Position numbers and translations under genes: made by a program. The notes below the pieces were generated by a model. It was not told the DNA's origin. It saw only the letters and a program-made list of their open reading frames with translations, and made no database searches. Shown here in pieces: positions 29,294-38,970 of a DNA stretch of 64,000 bases. This DNA is from Ancrocorticia sp. GTDB lineage: Bacteria; Actinomycetota; Actinomycetes; Actinomycetales; Actinomycetaceae. The stretch lies in the NCBI GenBank assembly GCA_022648165.1, contig JALCLX010000005.1, forward strand, positions 1 to 64,000, read 5' to 3'. The number at the start of each line of letters is the position of its first letter. Positions within the stretch are counted from its first letter, which is position 1.

Positions 29294-29309
29294 TTCGAAG
29301 CGCTTCGAA
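29294..29309. promoter_or_regulatory. Second LacI operator palindrome TTCGAAGCGCTTCGAA
   Basis: Core identical to 28141-28168, upstream of the ABC operon. Confidence 0.85.
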
Positions 29310-29368
29310 TCTGAGGAAAACTCTAGTAACACCGGCTTCGGCCGAACTACAAGGAGGTAGTAGCACAC

Positions 29369-30709
29369 ATGAATCACCGCAAACTAATAGCTGGAGCGGC
29401 CACAGTTGCACTCACAGCTCTGTCGCTCACTGCGTGCGGATCCGACTCTGGATCGTCAAGCAGTACAGCGAACGCACCGAGTTCGAGTTCCACAGCGGAT
29501 TTCGCCGGACAGACCCTGACGGTCCTTGTGTATGAGGATGATACGTCCGCCATGGGCCAAGCGTGGCGAAAAGCTGCATCGATATTCGAAGAGCAAACAG
29601 GCGCAAAGGTGGATTACCAAAAGACCGCGTTTGAAGATCTGTCCGACACTGCAAGTCAGCTTTTCGGATCCTCTGATGCGCCGGACGTATCTGAGTACAA
29701 CAAAGGTAACGGAACCGCTGGCGCACTATCGACCCTCGGTGTTCTTAAGGATCTCGATTCTTATTACGACCAGTATGGCTGGAGCGACAAACTTGCCGAT
29801 TCGCTAGAGACAACCACGATGTACGATGAAAACGGCATCATGGGTAGCGGTAAACACTACGGCGTAACCAATTACGGCGAATTCGTCTTCCTCTACTACA
29901 ACGAGGACATGCTTAACAAGTATGGCTTGAAGCCACCGACAACTCTTGACGAACTTGAATCAGAGATGCAGACGTTCAAGGACGCCGGGATTACACCGTT
30001 GACCACTGCGGCCCAAGAATATCCTGCTGGTCAACTGTGGTATCAACTGGTGCTCAACAATGCGGACCGGCAATTCGTGAACGACTACGAACTATATGAC
30101 AATCCCGTCAGCTTCTCTAAGGACCCCATCGCATCCGGTACACAAACCCTCGCCGATTGGGTAGATAAGGGATACATTGACAAGGCTTCTACAGGCATGA
30201 CGGCAGAAGACGCAGGCTTGGCGTTCATCAACGGACAATCGCCTTTCTTCTTCTCCGGATCATGGTGGTATGGCCGCTTCGGTACCGACATCAAGAACTT
30301 CACGTGGGGTATCACTGACTTCCCAGGCTCTCAACTCGTTCCCGGTAGCTCTGGAAACATCTGGGTTATTCCAACCGTGACGGATGATCTGCATACGGCT
30401 ATGGCAGCCAAGTTCATCGACATTACGATGAGCCCTGAGGTCCAGGCCGTCCTTGGCAATGCCGGCGGACTCCCTGTGGCTGCTAACGAATCAGACATTA
30501 CCGATCCTTCGGCGCAGAAACTGATATCGCTGTTCAACAACGTTCTGGATCGCGATGGTTTGGCCTTCTACCCGGATTGGCCAACATCCACGTTCTACGA
30601 CGACCTCAACGCCGGCCTCCAGGGGCTGATCAATGGTTCGCTGAGCGTAAGCGACACGGAGAAACAACTGCAATCTGATTACGACAGCGGTACGGAACAG
30701 TATCGCTAA
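29369..30709 (+). CDS. Sugar ABC transporter substrate-binding lipoprotein
   Basis: Lipobox LSLTACGSD; family 1 SBP. Confidence 0.9.
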   Translation: MNHRKLIAGAATVALTALSLTACGSDSGSSSSTANAPSSSSTADFAGQTLTVLVYEDDTSAMGQAWRKAASIFEEQTGAKVDYQKTAFEDLSDTASQLFGSSDAPDVSEYNKGNGTAGALSTLGVLKDLDSYYDQYGWSDKLADSLETTTMYDENGIMGSGKHYGVTNYGEFVFLYYNEDMLNKYGLKPPTTLDELESEMQTFKDAGITPLTTAAQEYPAGQLWYQLVLNNADRQFVNDYELYDNPVSFSKDPIASGTQTLADWVDKGYIDKASTGMTAEDAGLAFINGQSPFFFSGSWWYGRFGTDIKNFTWGITDFPGSQLVPGSSGNIWVIPTVTDDLHTAMAAKFIDITMSPEVQAVLGNAGGLPVAANESDITDPSAQKLISLFNNVLDRDGLAFYPDWPTSTFYDDLNAGLQGLINGSLSVSDTEKQLQSDYDSGTEQYR

Positions 30710-30770
30710 ACCCTGTGGTGTGCTCGAGACGCCGTCGCGTTTCGAGCACACCTACCGGGAAGGAATCACT

Positions 30771-31763
30771 ATGAGTATCACAGTGGGACAACCGAACAAA
30801 TCGAGACGCACCAAGAAGGTGCACTCAGAAGTAGAAAACAAACCTCTCATCGCCGGCGACAAGCCAAACTCCTTCGCGTACTGGCTCTATTTCATACCTG
30901 GCATTCTGCTCACCGCCGTATTCGTTGTATACCCCGTGCTATACAACGTCACATTGAGCTTCCTCCATTGGAAGGGAGGATTCTCTGCCGTTTCGTTCGC
31001 AGGATTCGAAAACTGGGCGCATTTGCTACAAGACTCAACTTTCTGGTTATCATTCCGCAACATCATCTACATGATCATCGTCATGGTGGTGGTCCCCACA
31101 CTTCTGGGCCTCATTCTCGCGGCAATTCTGTTTGACGTAATTGGGCGCCGCTTCTCTGGTAAGGTCGCGAGTTTTCTGCGCGCAACCTATTATCTGCCGC
31201 AAGTGATCCCCATCGCCGTTGCCGGCGTACTTTTTGGATGGATCCTCTACCCCGATAAGACGGGCGTACTGAACCAGTTTCTCACGTTTGTCACAGGCCA
31301 CGACGTGGAGATCAACTGGGTGGGCGGAACAGGTTCCACCGCACTCTTCTCTATTGGGCTGTTGATGGTGTGGATTCAGCTCGGGTACCCCACCGTCATC
31401 TTCATGGCCGCGTTGCAACGCGTGGACCCAGAATTGTATGAGGCAGCCGAACTTGATGGAGCAGGATGGTTCAGGCGTTTTCAGGCGATTACAAAGCCAC
31501 AGATCCGACCGGAGATATTTGTGGTCACGCTGACGATGACCATTGCTGCGCTGAAGGTCTTTGGCCCCGTGTTTATTCTGACGCAAGGTGGACCAAACAA
31601 GGCTACTTATGTCCCTTCGTATTATGCGTACATTCAGTACTTCGGCAACGCGACCGACAAAGGTTATGCGGCGACGATCGCGACCTCAGTCGCCATCGTC
31701 GTCTCGATTGTTGCCGTGTTGTTCCTCCGTGCACAACGGCGCGCTGAAGAGAAGGAGGCATAG
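30771..31763 (+). CDS. Sugar ABC transporter permease (MalF-like)
   Basis: ELYEAAELDGAGWFRRFQAITKPQIRPE EAA loop. Confidence 0.92.
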   Translation: MSITVGQPNKSRRTKKVHSEVENKPLIAGDKPNSFAYWLYFIPGILLTAVFVVYPVLYNVTLSFLHWKGGFSAVSFAGFENWAHLLQDSTFWLSFRNIIYMIIVMVVVPTLLGLILAAILFDVIGRRFSGKVASFLRATYYLPQVIPIAVAGVLFGWILYPDKTGVLNQFLTFVTGHDVEINWVGGTGSTALFSIGLLMVWIQLGYPTVIFMAALQRVDPELYEAAELDGAGWFRRFQAITKPQIRPEIFVVTLTMTIAALKVFGPVFILTQGGPNKATYVPSYYAYIQYFGNATDKGYAATIATSVAIVVSIVAVLFLRAQRRAEEKEA

Positions 31764-31764
31764 C

Positions 31765-32676
31765 ATGACCACGGCTATTAGTGATGCTCCCGACTCAACT
31801 GGGCTCCAGGTGACTCCTGCAGTGCATGTCAGCAAGCCCAAACAGCGCCACCGGCCACACACGTTCGGGGAGTGGTTCCTGCTGTTTCTTGCGGTGCTGC
31901 TCGCTCTTATTGTCATGTTCCCGCTGATTATGCTGGTACTCAACGCTTTCAAATCACCCCAGGACTACGCGACATCAGGGCCGCTTGATTTTCCAAAAGA
32001 GTTCTACACCAAAGGAATCATCGACTTTTGGAACGAAAAGGACTTTCCACGCGCCTTGTGGAACTCATTCTTCATTTCCGGAATGGTTGCTATCTTGGCA
32101 GTGATTGTTTCAGTCCTGAACGCATTTGCTCTGGGAATCGGACGCGTGAAGGGACGTACGTGGCTCACTTTGCTTTTCCTGATGGCGAATCTTCTACCGC
32201 AAGAGATGCTCGTTTACCCTCTTTTCACGATGTTCGATAAACTCCATCTACTGTCCAACTCATGGTCGGTCATTCTTACCTTCACTGTGATTCAAGGGGC
32301 GTTCGGAACGTATCTTCTTGCCAGTTTATACAGCACATTCCCCAGGGAGATCCTGGATGCCGCAGCCATTGACGGCGCTAGCCGGTGGCGAATCATGCGC
32401 TCGGTGGTGGTGCCAATCTCACGGCCCACTATCTCTGTCCTCATGACGTTCTTCTTTATCTGGACATGGAACGAATTCCTCCTTCCCTTGTCGTTCCTCA
32501 ACCGTGAAGAATCGCTCACAGTACCCCTGGTGCTGCAACAACTATCAGGCGAACGACAGACAGACGTCACAACATTGATAGGCGCCACACTGATCAGCGT
32601 GATTCCTACTATTGTGTTCTTCCTGATATTCCAACGTACTTTGACCCGAGGAATCACCGCAGGAGCAGTGAAATGA
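31765..32676 (+). CDS. Sugar ABC transporter permease (MalG-like)
   Basis: EILDAAAIDGASRWRIMRSVVVPISRP EAA loop. Confidence 0.92.
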   Translation: MTTAISDAPDSTGLQVTPAVHVSKPKQRHRPHTFGEWFLLFLAVLLALIVMFPLIMLVLNAFKSPQDYATSGPLDFPKEFYTKGIIDFWNEKDFPRALWNSFFISGMVAILAVIVSVLNAFALGIGRVKGRTWLTLLFLMANLLPQEMLVYPLFTMFDKLHLLSNSWSVILTFTVIQGAFGTYLLASLYSTFPREILDAAAIDGASRWRIMRSVVVPISRPTISVLMTFFFIWTWNEFLLPLSFLNREESLTVPLVLQQLSGERQTDVTTLIGATLISVIPTIVFFLIFQRTLTRGITAGAVK

Positions 32677-34943
32677 AACTAACCGACGGATTCTGGATGC
32701 TCCGCCCAGGCGTGACCGCAGCATATGCCACTGAAGCATACGAGCTTGTCCACCATGGCAACACACTGGACGTGACGGTCCCTACTCGTGAGATCGAAAG
32801 GCGCGGCGATGTGTTAAACATCCCGGTACTCACCGCCACGTACTCATCACCCATGGAGGGCGTAATCTGCGTCCGTCTGACACACTTCAGCGGAACACAA
32901 AAGCAGAGAGAATTCTCCATTCACACGGATGGTTCATCAGGCTCTGTTTTCATTGGTGAGCAGGAGGCAACGCTCCACACTGGAGAAATATCCGTGAAAA
33001 TCCGCAAGGGAACTCCTTGGGATGTCTCATTCTGGCACGCCTCAACCCGGCTCACCGGATCGGGCCCTCGCTCCGCCGGATATTTCAAGGTGGCACCTGG
33101 TGCTCCCGTCGCTGTGGAGCCTGCTGGTATCACCGGTGCCTCACGGACCGGTCTGGCGGAGGCGTCGTCGTACATGCGTGAACAACTCGACCTGGGAATA
33201 GGCGAGCTGATCTACGGACTAGGCGAACGCTTCGGACCATTCGTGAAGAATGGACAAACCGTTGACCTATGGAACGGCGACGGCGGAACAAGCTCTGAAC
33301 AGGCCTACAAGAACGTCCCGTTTTATCTTTCCAGCAAGGGGTACGGAGTCTTCGTCAACTCGCCGGGGCACGTATCGTTTGAAATCGGCTCCGAAGCAGT
33401 GGAGCGTGTCCAGTTTACTGTGCCCGGAGAATCGGTCGAATACTACGTCATTGACGGACCCACACCACAGCAGGTCATAGAGCGATATACGGCGCTGACG
33501 GGCAGGCCAGCCCGCCTACCTGCCTGGTCTTTCGGATTATGGCTCTCGACTTCGTTCACCACTCAATACGACGAAGCTACCGTGACGTCCTTCGTTGACG
33601 AGATGCGAAAGCAGCAGATCCCACTCAGCGTATTCCACTTCGATTGCTTCTGGATGCGTGAGTTCTCGTGGACTGATCTGACGTGGGATGAGCGCGTCTT
33701 CCCGGACCCCGAAGGCATGCTTGAGCGCCTTCACCGTGAGAAAGACCTTCATGTGTGCGTGTGGATCAATCCTTATATCGCGCAACGCTCCGCACTATTC
33801 GATGAAGGCGTGGCGAAGGGCTACCTGGTGAAACGGCCTGATGGTTCCGTATGGCAGACAGACATGTGGGTCGCCGGAATGGGGCTCATCGACTTTACAA
33901 ATCCGGATGCCACGGCATGGTTCCAAGGCAAGCTCCGCACACTGATCTCGCAGGGCGTTGACGCGCTCAAGACCGACTTCGGTGAGCGCATACCCATCGA
34001 CGTGGTTTGGCATGACGGAACGGATCCACGCATCATGCACAACTTCTATTCCTACCTGTATAACAAAGCCGTATTCGAGGTACTTGAGGAAACCAACGGA
34101 AAAAACGAAGCCGTTCTTTTCGCCCGTTCAGCAACCGCCGGAGGGCAGCAATTCCCTGTGCATTGGGGAGGCGACAATACGTCGTCGTTCGCATCCATGG
34201 CCGAAACGCTGCGCGGCGGACTCTCCCTTGCAGCAAGCGGCTTCGGCTTCTGGAGCCACGATATTGGCGGATTCGAAGGTACTCCCGATCCGGCCGTGTT
34301 CAAACGTTGGCTCGCGTTTGGATTGCTTTCGTCCCATTCGCGCTTGCACGGCTCCGAAAGCTATCGAGTTCCCTGGAATTTCGACGACGAGGCCGTTAGT
34401 GTTGCGCGCGAATTCACACAGCTGAAATGCACCTTAATGCCGTATTTGTTCACCGTGGCGGACGATGCCGCCGCCCGAGGAATCTCAATGGCACGCCCAA
34501 TGTTTTTCGAGTTCCCAGATGACCTTGCAGTGGGTTACCTCGACCGCCAATACATGTTAGGTCCCTCAATCCTGGTGGCCCCTGTGATGAGCAGCGATGG
34601 CACTGTGGAGTATTACCTCCCCCGTGGGAACTGGACTCATCTGCTCACAGGGAAGCGCGTTTCGGGAGGGCGCTGGTTGCGGGAATGCTACGGTTTTGAA
34701 TCCTTGCCACTGTACGTACGCGAGGGCGCCGTCGTCGCATGTGGCTCACACAGTGACAGAACGGATTACGACTATTTGGAAGGGCTAGATCTGCGTGTCT
34801 ATTCGGGGGGTGGGCCTATTGACACCACCGTGGACATCGTGACGGTTGACCACGTGCGGCACACATTCCACGTGTATGGCTCAGGCGCAAATGTCACCGC
34901 AAACTCAACAGATAACATCTCCGCACATGTGACTGTCATTTAG
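32673..34943 (+). CDS. GH31 family alpha-xylosidase/alpha-glucosidase (YicI-like)
   Basis: FHFDCFWMREFSWTDLTWDERVFPDP, GVDALKTDFGERIP nucleophile, WGGDNTSSF. Confidence 0.92.
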   Translation: MKLTDGFWMLRPGVTAAYATEAYELVHHGNTLDVTVPTREIERRGDVLNIPVLTATYSSPMEGVICVRLTHFSGTQKQREFSIHTDGSSGSVFIGEQEATLHTGEISVKIRKGTPWDVSFWHASTRLTGSGPRSAGYFKVAPGAPVAVEPAGITGASRTGLAEASSYMREQLDLGIGELIYGLGERFGPFVKNGQTVDLWNGDGGTSSEQAYKNVPFYLSSKGYGVFVNSPGHVSFEIGSEAVERVQFTVPGESVEYYVIDGPTPQQVIERYTALTGRPARLPAWSFGLWLSTSFTTQYDEATVTSFVDEMRKQQIPLSVFHFDCFWMREFSWTDLTWDERVFPDPEGMLERLHREKDLHVCVWINPYIAQRSALFDEGVAKGYLVKRPDGSVWQTDMWVAGMGLIDFTNPDATAWFQGKLRTLISQGVDALKTDFGERIPIDVVWHDGTDPRIMHNFYSYLYNKAVFEVLEETNGKNEAVLFARSATAGGQQFPVHWGGDNTSSFASMAETLRGGLSLAASGFGFWSHDIGGFEGTPDPAVFKRWLAFGLLSSHSRLHGSESYRVPWNFDDEAVSVAREFTQLKCTLMPYLFTVADDAAARGISMARPMFFEFPDDLAVGYLDRQYMLGPSILVAPVMSSDGTVEYYLPRGNWTHLLTGKRVSGGRWLRECYGFESLPLYVREGAVVACGSHSDRTDYDYLEGLDLRVYSGGGPIDTTVDIVTVDHVRHTFHVYGSGANVTANSTDNISAHVTVI

Positions 34944-34944
34944 A

Positions 34945-34986
34945 CACTCGCCTTGCTGCTCGATTAGTCACTCGCCTTGCTGCTCG
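34945..34986. repeat. 18-bp direct repeat at 24-bp offset just after the GH31 stop codon
   Basis: cactcgccttgctgctcg at 34945 and 34969. Confidence 0.95.
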
Positions 34987-35018
34987 CTGCGTTCACCTCC
35001 CGGCGCAACGAGCAGCAA
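34977..35018 (+). terminator. Terminator-like inverted repeat TTGCTGCTCG...CGAGCAGCAA
   Basis: 10-bp arms after the GH31 gene; no strong T-tract. Confidence 0.45.
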
Positions 35019-35034
35019 TCTATTGACTTTCAAT

Positions 35035-35059
35035 ATATATCGATCGATACTCGATATAT
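35035..35059 (+). promoter_or_regulatory. Inverted repeat ATATATCGA-N7-TCGATATAT overlapping the start codon of the DUF2975 gene
   Basis: Perfect 9-bp arms. Confidence 0.6.
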
Positions 35060-35531
35060 GTCTCGGTCATACGTTATCATCCTCAAGAGCATTATTGCTT
35101 TCGGTCTACTCTTAGGCATGGGCTCAATTTGGGCCTTCTGGATGCTGTCCGGGGAGATGGCCGCAGAGTATCCGGAATACGCATTTCTTCGTTGGCCTTA
35201 TCTCCTCGTGTGTTGGGCGATCGTATGCTGTTTGGAACTCATTCTCGTGTCGATCTGGGCCCTGTTGCGGCGCGTGGAGCACCATGTCATCTTCGATCGT
35301 CACGCCACGCGGTGGGTCACGGCGCTCATCTGGGCCGGTGGCGCAATCAGCATCTTACTGGTGTGCGCGATCGTTCCCGATATCACCATTACACACGGGC
35401 CTCCCGGACTCACCATCATGCTGATCATTGGAACAGCCGCGAGCATCGGATTCACTCTGTTGATGATCGTAATGCGGGGTTTGCTCGTTCAAGCGACAGG
35501 GCTGAAATCAGAACTCGATGAGGTGATCTAG
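35058..35531 (+). CDS. DUF2975-like membrane protein
   Basis: 4-TM protein paired with a downstream overlapping XRE regulator. Confidence 0.7.
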   Translation: MSRSYVIILKSIIAFGLLLGMGSIWAFWMLSGEMAAEYPEYAFLRWPYLLVCWAIVCCLELILVSIWALLRRVEHHVIFDRHATRWVTALIWAGGAISILLVCAIVPDITITHGPPGLTIMLIIGTAASIGFTLLMIVMRGLLVQATGLKSELDEVI

Positions 35532-35749
35532 TGATCCGAGTAGATCTGGATGTTCGCCTTGCGGAGCACCGTATGTCCGTCGGAGACTTCGCACAGGCCG
35601 TGGGAATAACTCCAGCCAATGTGGCAGTTCTCAAAAATGGACGAGCTCGCGCGATTCGCTTTTCAACGTTGAACGCGATCTGCCAAGTCCTCAATTGCCA
35701 ACCTGGCGATATTCTGCGGTGGGAACCCGAGCCAACAGAATCTGCCTGA
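35531..35749 (+). CDS. Small XRE/YozG-like transcriptional regulator
   Basis: VDLDVRLAEHRMSVGDFAQAVGITPANVAVLKNGRARAIRFSTLNAICQVLNCQPGDILRWEP. Confidence 0.85.
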   Translation: MIRVDLDVRLAEHRMSVGDFAQAVGITPANVAVLKNGRARAIRFSTLNAICQVLNCQPGDILRWEPEPTESA

Positions 35750-35817
35750 ATTGCACGTTCGATTCACACTTCAGATGCAAAACCAGGGACAATATAAGTC
35801 TAAGAGAAGGGGGAATT

Positions 35818-36258
35818 ATGAGAATCGCAATGGGAAGCGACCACGCAGGATTTGAGCTCAAGAAACATTTGGCGCAGAAACTGCGCAGCGAAGGGTATGA
35901 CATCATCGACGTAGGCACACATTCCACAGAATCGTGCGACTACCCTATTTTTGGCGAGGCTGCTGCACGGAAGGTCGCCACGGGAGAAGCGGATCGTGCC
36001 ATCGTCATCTGCGGAACCGGCCAAGGCATCGGTATATCTGCCAACAAGGTGGCAGGCGTGCGTTGCGCCATAGTTTCAGAGGCTTTCTCGGCACGACTTT
36101 CGCGCCTACACAACAACGCTAATGCACTCGCACTTGGAGCGCGCGTGATCGGGACGGACGTGGCTGAAGACATCGTTGATACGTGGCTCCATACGGAATT
36201 CCTAGGTGGACGCCATGCCCGCAGAGTCAACGAGATCATGGAGATCAAACCGGAATAA
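35818..36258 (+). CDS. rpiB: RpiB/LacAB-family sugar-phosphate isomerase
   Basis: MRIAMGSDHAGFELKKHL, ICGTGQGIGISANKVAGVRCA. Confidence 0.9.
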   Translation: MRIAMGSDHAGFELKKHLAQKLRSEGYDIIDVGTHSTESCDYPIFGEAAARKVATGEADRAIVICGTGQGIGISANKVAGVRCAIVSEAFSARLSRLHNNANALALGARVIGTDVAEDIVDTWLHTEFLGGRHARRVNEIMEIKPE

Positions 36259-36294
36259 ATCGAAGTGGTATTCGCACTGGTACCATCCCAATCT

Positions 36295-36366
36295 CCTTCA
36301 GAGGAGGAGACGTCTGTTTCACAGCTACATCCCCCGCAGCCTTTACGGCGCCACCTCCTCTGAAGG
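36295..36366. repeat. 13-bp perfect inverted repeat with ~46-nt loop
   Basis: CCTTCAGAGGAGG (36295-36307) and CCTCCTCTGAAGG (36354-36366). Confidence 0.85.
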
Positions 36367-36475
36367 TTCAACAGTTGCCGAGTACCTCCCGAGAAAACTC
36401 AACAACGCACCCCCGCTGAAGAGGATCATTCTCATCGCCAGGGGTGAAGAATCCACAACCGTTTCTCGGTGAAGC

Positions 36476-37564
36476 TCATTTATCAAGTGTGGAGATCGCC
36501 GTTTTTAGGTTCGTCTCTAGCGCATGCCACGCATCGATAAATTTTTGGACACCCTCTGATTCAAGCACACTGAATACATCCGCAAGGTCAATGCCCGCTG
36601 ACGCTAGTGTTCCAAACACCGCTTCGGCCTGTTCCTTATCCCCAAAGAGTGTGCCAACATGACCGTGATCTGCAAACGCACGAAGAGTCTTTTCAGGCAT
36701 CGTGTTGATAGTGTGCGGTGCGACGAGCTCTGTCACATAACGCGTGTCTGAGTAATGCGGATTCTTGGTTCCTGTCGACGCCCAGAGCACTCGCTGTACA
36801 TGCGCACCTTGAGAAGCCAATTCCTCATAACTTTGGCTGGAGAAAACCTCACGAGCCTTTTCGTACACAAGGCGGGCATTCGCTACGGCAGCCTCACCTT
36901 GAAGTTCCGGATGCCCCAACTCCGCCAGCCGGCGATCCACTTCTGTGTCCACCCGCGAAATGAATACCGATGCCACCGAGCGAATACGGGAAATATCTCT
37001 ACCGTCTTTAGCTGCTCGGGCCAAACCTCGCAAGTAAGCGAGTGTCACCTCTTCGTATCGAGCAACGGAGAAGATCAGCGTTGCGTTCACGCTAATCCCG
37101 CGCGCGATCGCTTCTTCTATTGCTTCCACGCCCTCGTGAGTCGCAGGAATCTTGACGAAAGCATTCTCTTTCCCAACAAGATCCTTCAGCTGTTGGGCTT
37201 GGGCAACGGTCGCCTGTGCGTCGTGGGCCAGGGTTGGTGCCACTTCAATAGACACCCACCCGTCGTCCCCATCGGTGTTTTTGAACGTCGCAGCGAAGAC
37301 GTCGCACGCGTTTTGCACATCTTGTGCGCACAGGTGTTGAATAACTTCCGCTATTGGTAGTGATCTCACTTCCCGAAGCTGATCTTGGTACGAGCGGCCA
37401 TCTGCGATTGCAGCTGCGAAAATCGAAGGATTAGTCGTCACACCCGTAACGCAGTCATTCTTGACCATTTCCGCCAGAGAGCCGCTGGTCAATCGATCAC
37501 GTGATAAGTCATCAAGCCAGATTGATACGCCGGCCTGTACAAGTTCGCAAAGGCTATCAGTCAT
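36476..37564 (-). CDS. tal: Transaldolase
   Basis: GVSIWLDDLSRDRL, GVTTNPSIFAAAI, VKIPATHEGVEAIEEAIARGISVNATLIFS. Confidence 0.93.
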   Translation of the reverse strand: MTDSLCELVQAGVSIWLDDLSRDRLTSGSLAEMVKNDCVTGVTTNPSIFAAAIADGRSYQDQLREVRSLPIAEVIQHLCAQDVQNACDVFAATFKNTDGDDGWVSIEVAPTLAHDAQATVAQAQQLKDLVGKENAFVKIPATHEGVEAIEEAIARGISVNATLIFSVARYEEVTLAYLRGLARAAKDGRDISRIRSVASVFISRVDTEVDRRLAELGHPELQGEAAVANARLVYEKAREVFSSQSYEELASQGAHVQRVLWASTGTKNPHYSDTRYVTELVAPHTINTMPEKTLRAFADHGHVGTLFGDKEQAEAVFGTLASAGIDLADVFSVLESEGVQKFIDAWHALETNLKTAISTLDK

Positions 37565-37704
37565 GTTCTTCTTTCCGCACAATGGGAGGATCTCCCGCCA
37601 CGAGGCGACGGCGCCCCATATTCCAGAACGACACTCAACTTATCACATTATTTGTGGAAATAAACATCTGTAACGTGAATTAGCCCCAAAGAGACATCAC
37701 TTTA

Positions 37705-38652
37705 CTATGCGAGAACTGCGGCAGCAGTTTGAGCGTCAACAAGCAGATCCGTCACTACGCCGGCTTTCAGTACTGCACGTAACGCTGCAGCCTTACGTGG
37801 ATCGGCGACCACCAACAGACGCGTTCTTATCCGCCGAAGTTCGGCAAAAGTCATTCCAGTAGATCGCTCATTGCACGTAATACCTTCGGTGGAACCGTCC
37901 CCACGAAAAAACGTTGCACCCAAATCGCCGACAACATTCTCGGCACGCAGTTCTTCCAAGTCAGCTCGATCAAGATAAGCGGCTCGGTACAAGTGTCCAG
38001 GCAACTCACTCGAAAATGTACCGATAGAAGAAAGCAGAATGTCTGCTTTCTTTCTCATCCCAAGGATCCGGCGAACAGATCGTTCCTGCCACATACAGCG
38101 CTTGGTGTCCACGGAATCAAAGAACGCCGGTACCGGGAAATAGTGAATCGTGCCGCCAGTCGCCTGGCCAAAACGTTGCAGCAATGTCCCCGCGTATTCG
38201 ATCCCAGAAGTTGCCATGTTCCCAGAGCCGTTGAATTGAACAATTCGCAAGCCGCGTACAGGACGTATGTCCAAATGCTTCGAGACCGCTTCGACCGTAG
38301 CTCCCCACGCAACAGTCAGTGTCATGTCTGAGCCGAGCATCCGGTTCAGCAAACGAGCCGCAGCCTCTGCAACAACCTCCAGCCTTTCTCCACTAGACGC
38401 CCCGTCCGATGTTGCGATGACATGACTGTGTACCCCGTAACAACTATCGAGTTGACGCCCAAGATGACCTGAACGATTCTGATCTTGCGACACTGTGAAC
38501 TGGATTATGCCATCTGCCCGCGCCCTGGCCAGCAAACGAGAAACTGTTGAACGCGACACATGAAGGTTTCTGCCTACCTCTTCAACAGTCATCCCGCGGA
38601 TCCAGTACATCTCAGCAGCATCCGCGATTCGCTGCACGGAATCTGAGCTCAT
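37705..38652 (-). CDS. SorC-family sugar-responsive transcriptional regulator
   Basis: MTVEEVGRNLHVSRSTVSRLLARARADGII plus C-terminal sugar-binding domain. Confidence 0.88.
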   Translation of the reverse strand: MSSDSVQRIADAAEMYWIRGMTVEEVGRNLHVSRSTVSRLLARARADGIIQFTVSQDQNRSGHLGRQLDSCYGVHSHVIATSDGASSGERLEVVAEAAARLLNRMLGSDMTLTVAWGATVEAVSKHLDIRPVRGLRIVQFNGSGNMATSGIEYAGTLLQRFGQATGGTIHYFPVPAFFDSVDTKRCMWQERSVRRILGMRKKADILLSSIGTFSSELPGHLYRAAYLDRADLEELRAENVVGDLGATFFRGDGSTEGITCNERSTGMTFAELRRIRTRLLVVADPRKAAALRAVLKAGVVTDLLVDAQTAAAVLA

Positions 38653-38811
38653 TACAGCTTCCTTACAAAAACGCAAATCGAGTTCCAAGTAGGGCACCAG
38701 TACGACGTAAGAAATTCCTTTCCATGGAATTAACTAAACAGCCGACGCACAGATTCCCGCCGACCGTAGGACAAAAGGGCATGTATATACCTACGATCGT
38801 TCGCTCTACAC

Positions 38812-38850
38812 GAATATGACTCATATTCCCATCTAAAGTGACAATAGTCA
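38812..38850. promoter_or_regulatory. Putative operators GAATATGA-C-TCATATTC (38812-38828) and TGACAATAGTCA (38839-38850)
   Basis: Perfect inverted repeats in the sorC/polyol operon divergent region. Confidence 0.55.
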
Positions 38851-38970
38851 ATCGTTAGGGCTAAATAGTGGGAGGATGTCGCAAAACTTCCACATGCGAA
38901 AGATGCGTAGATACTTTCCGTGGAGTTGGCGCCCCCGTCGGAGTGCTCTCAAAGACGAAGGAGTCGAGAA

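Noticed and set aside
36276-36470. Riboswitch or sRNA around the 36295 inverted repeat
   Set aside because: No recognised riboswitch core and no conservation data; left only as a weak structural observation.
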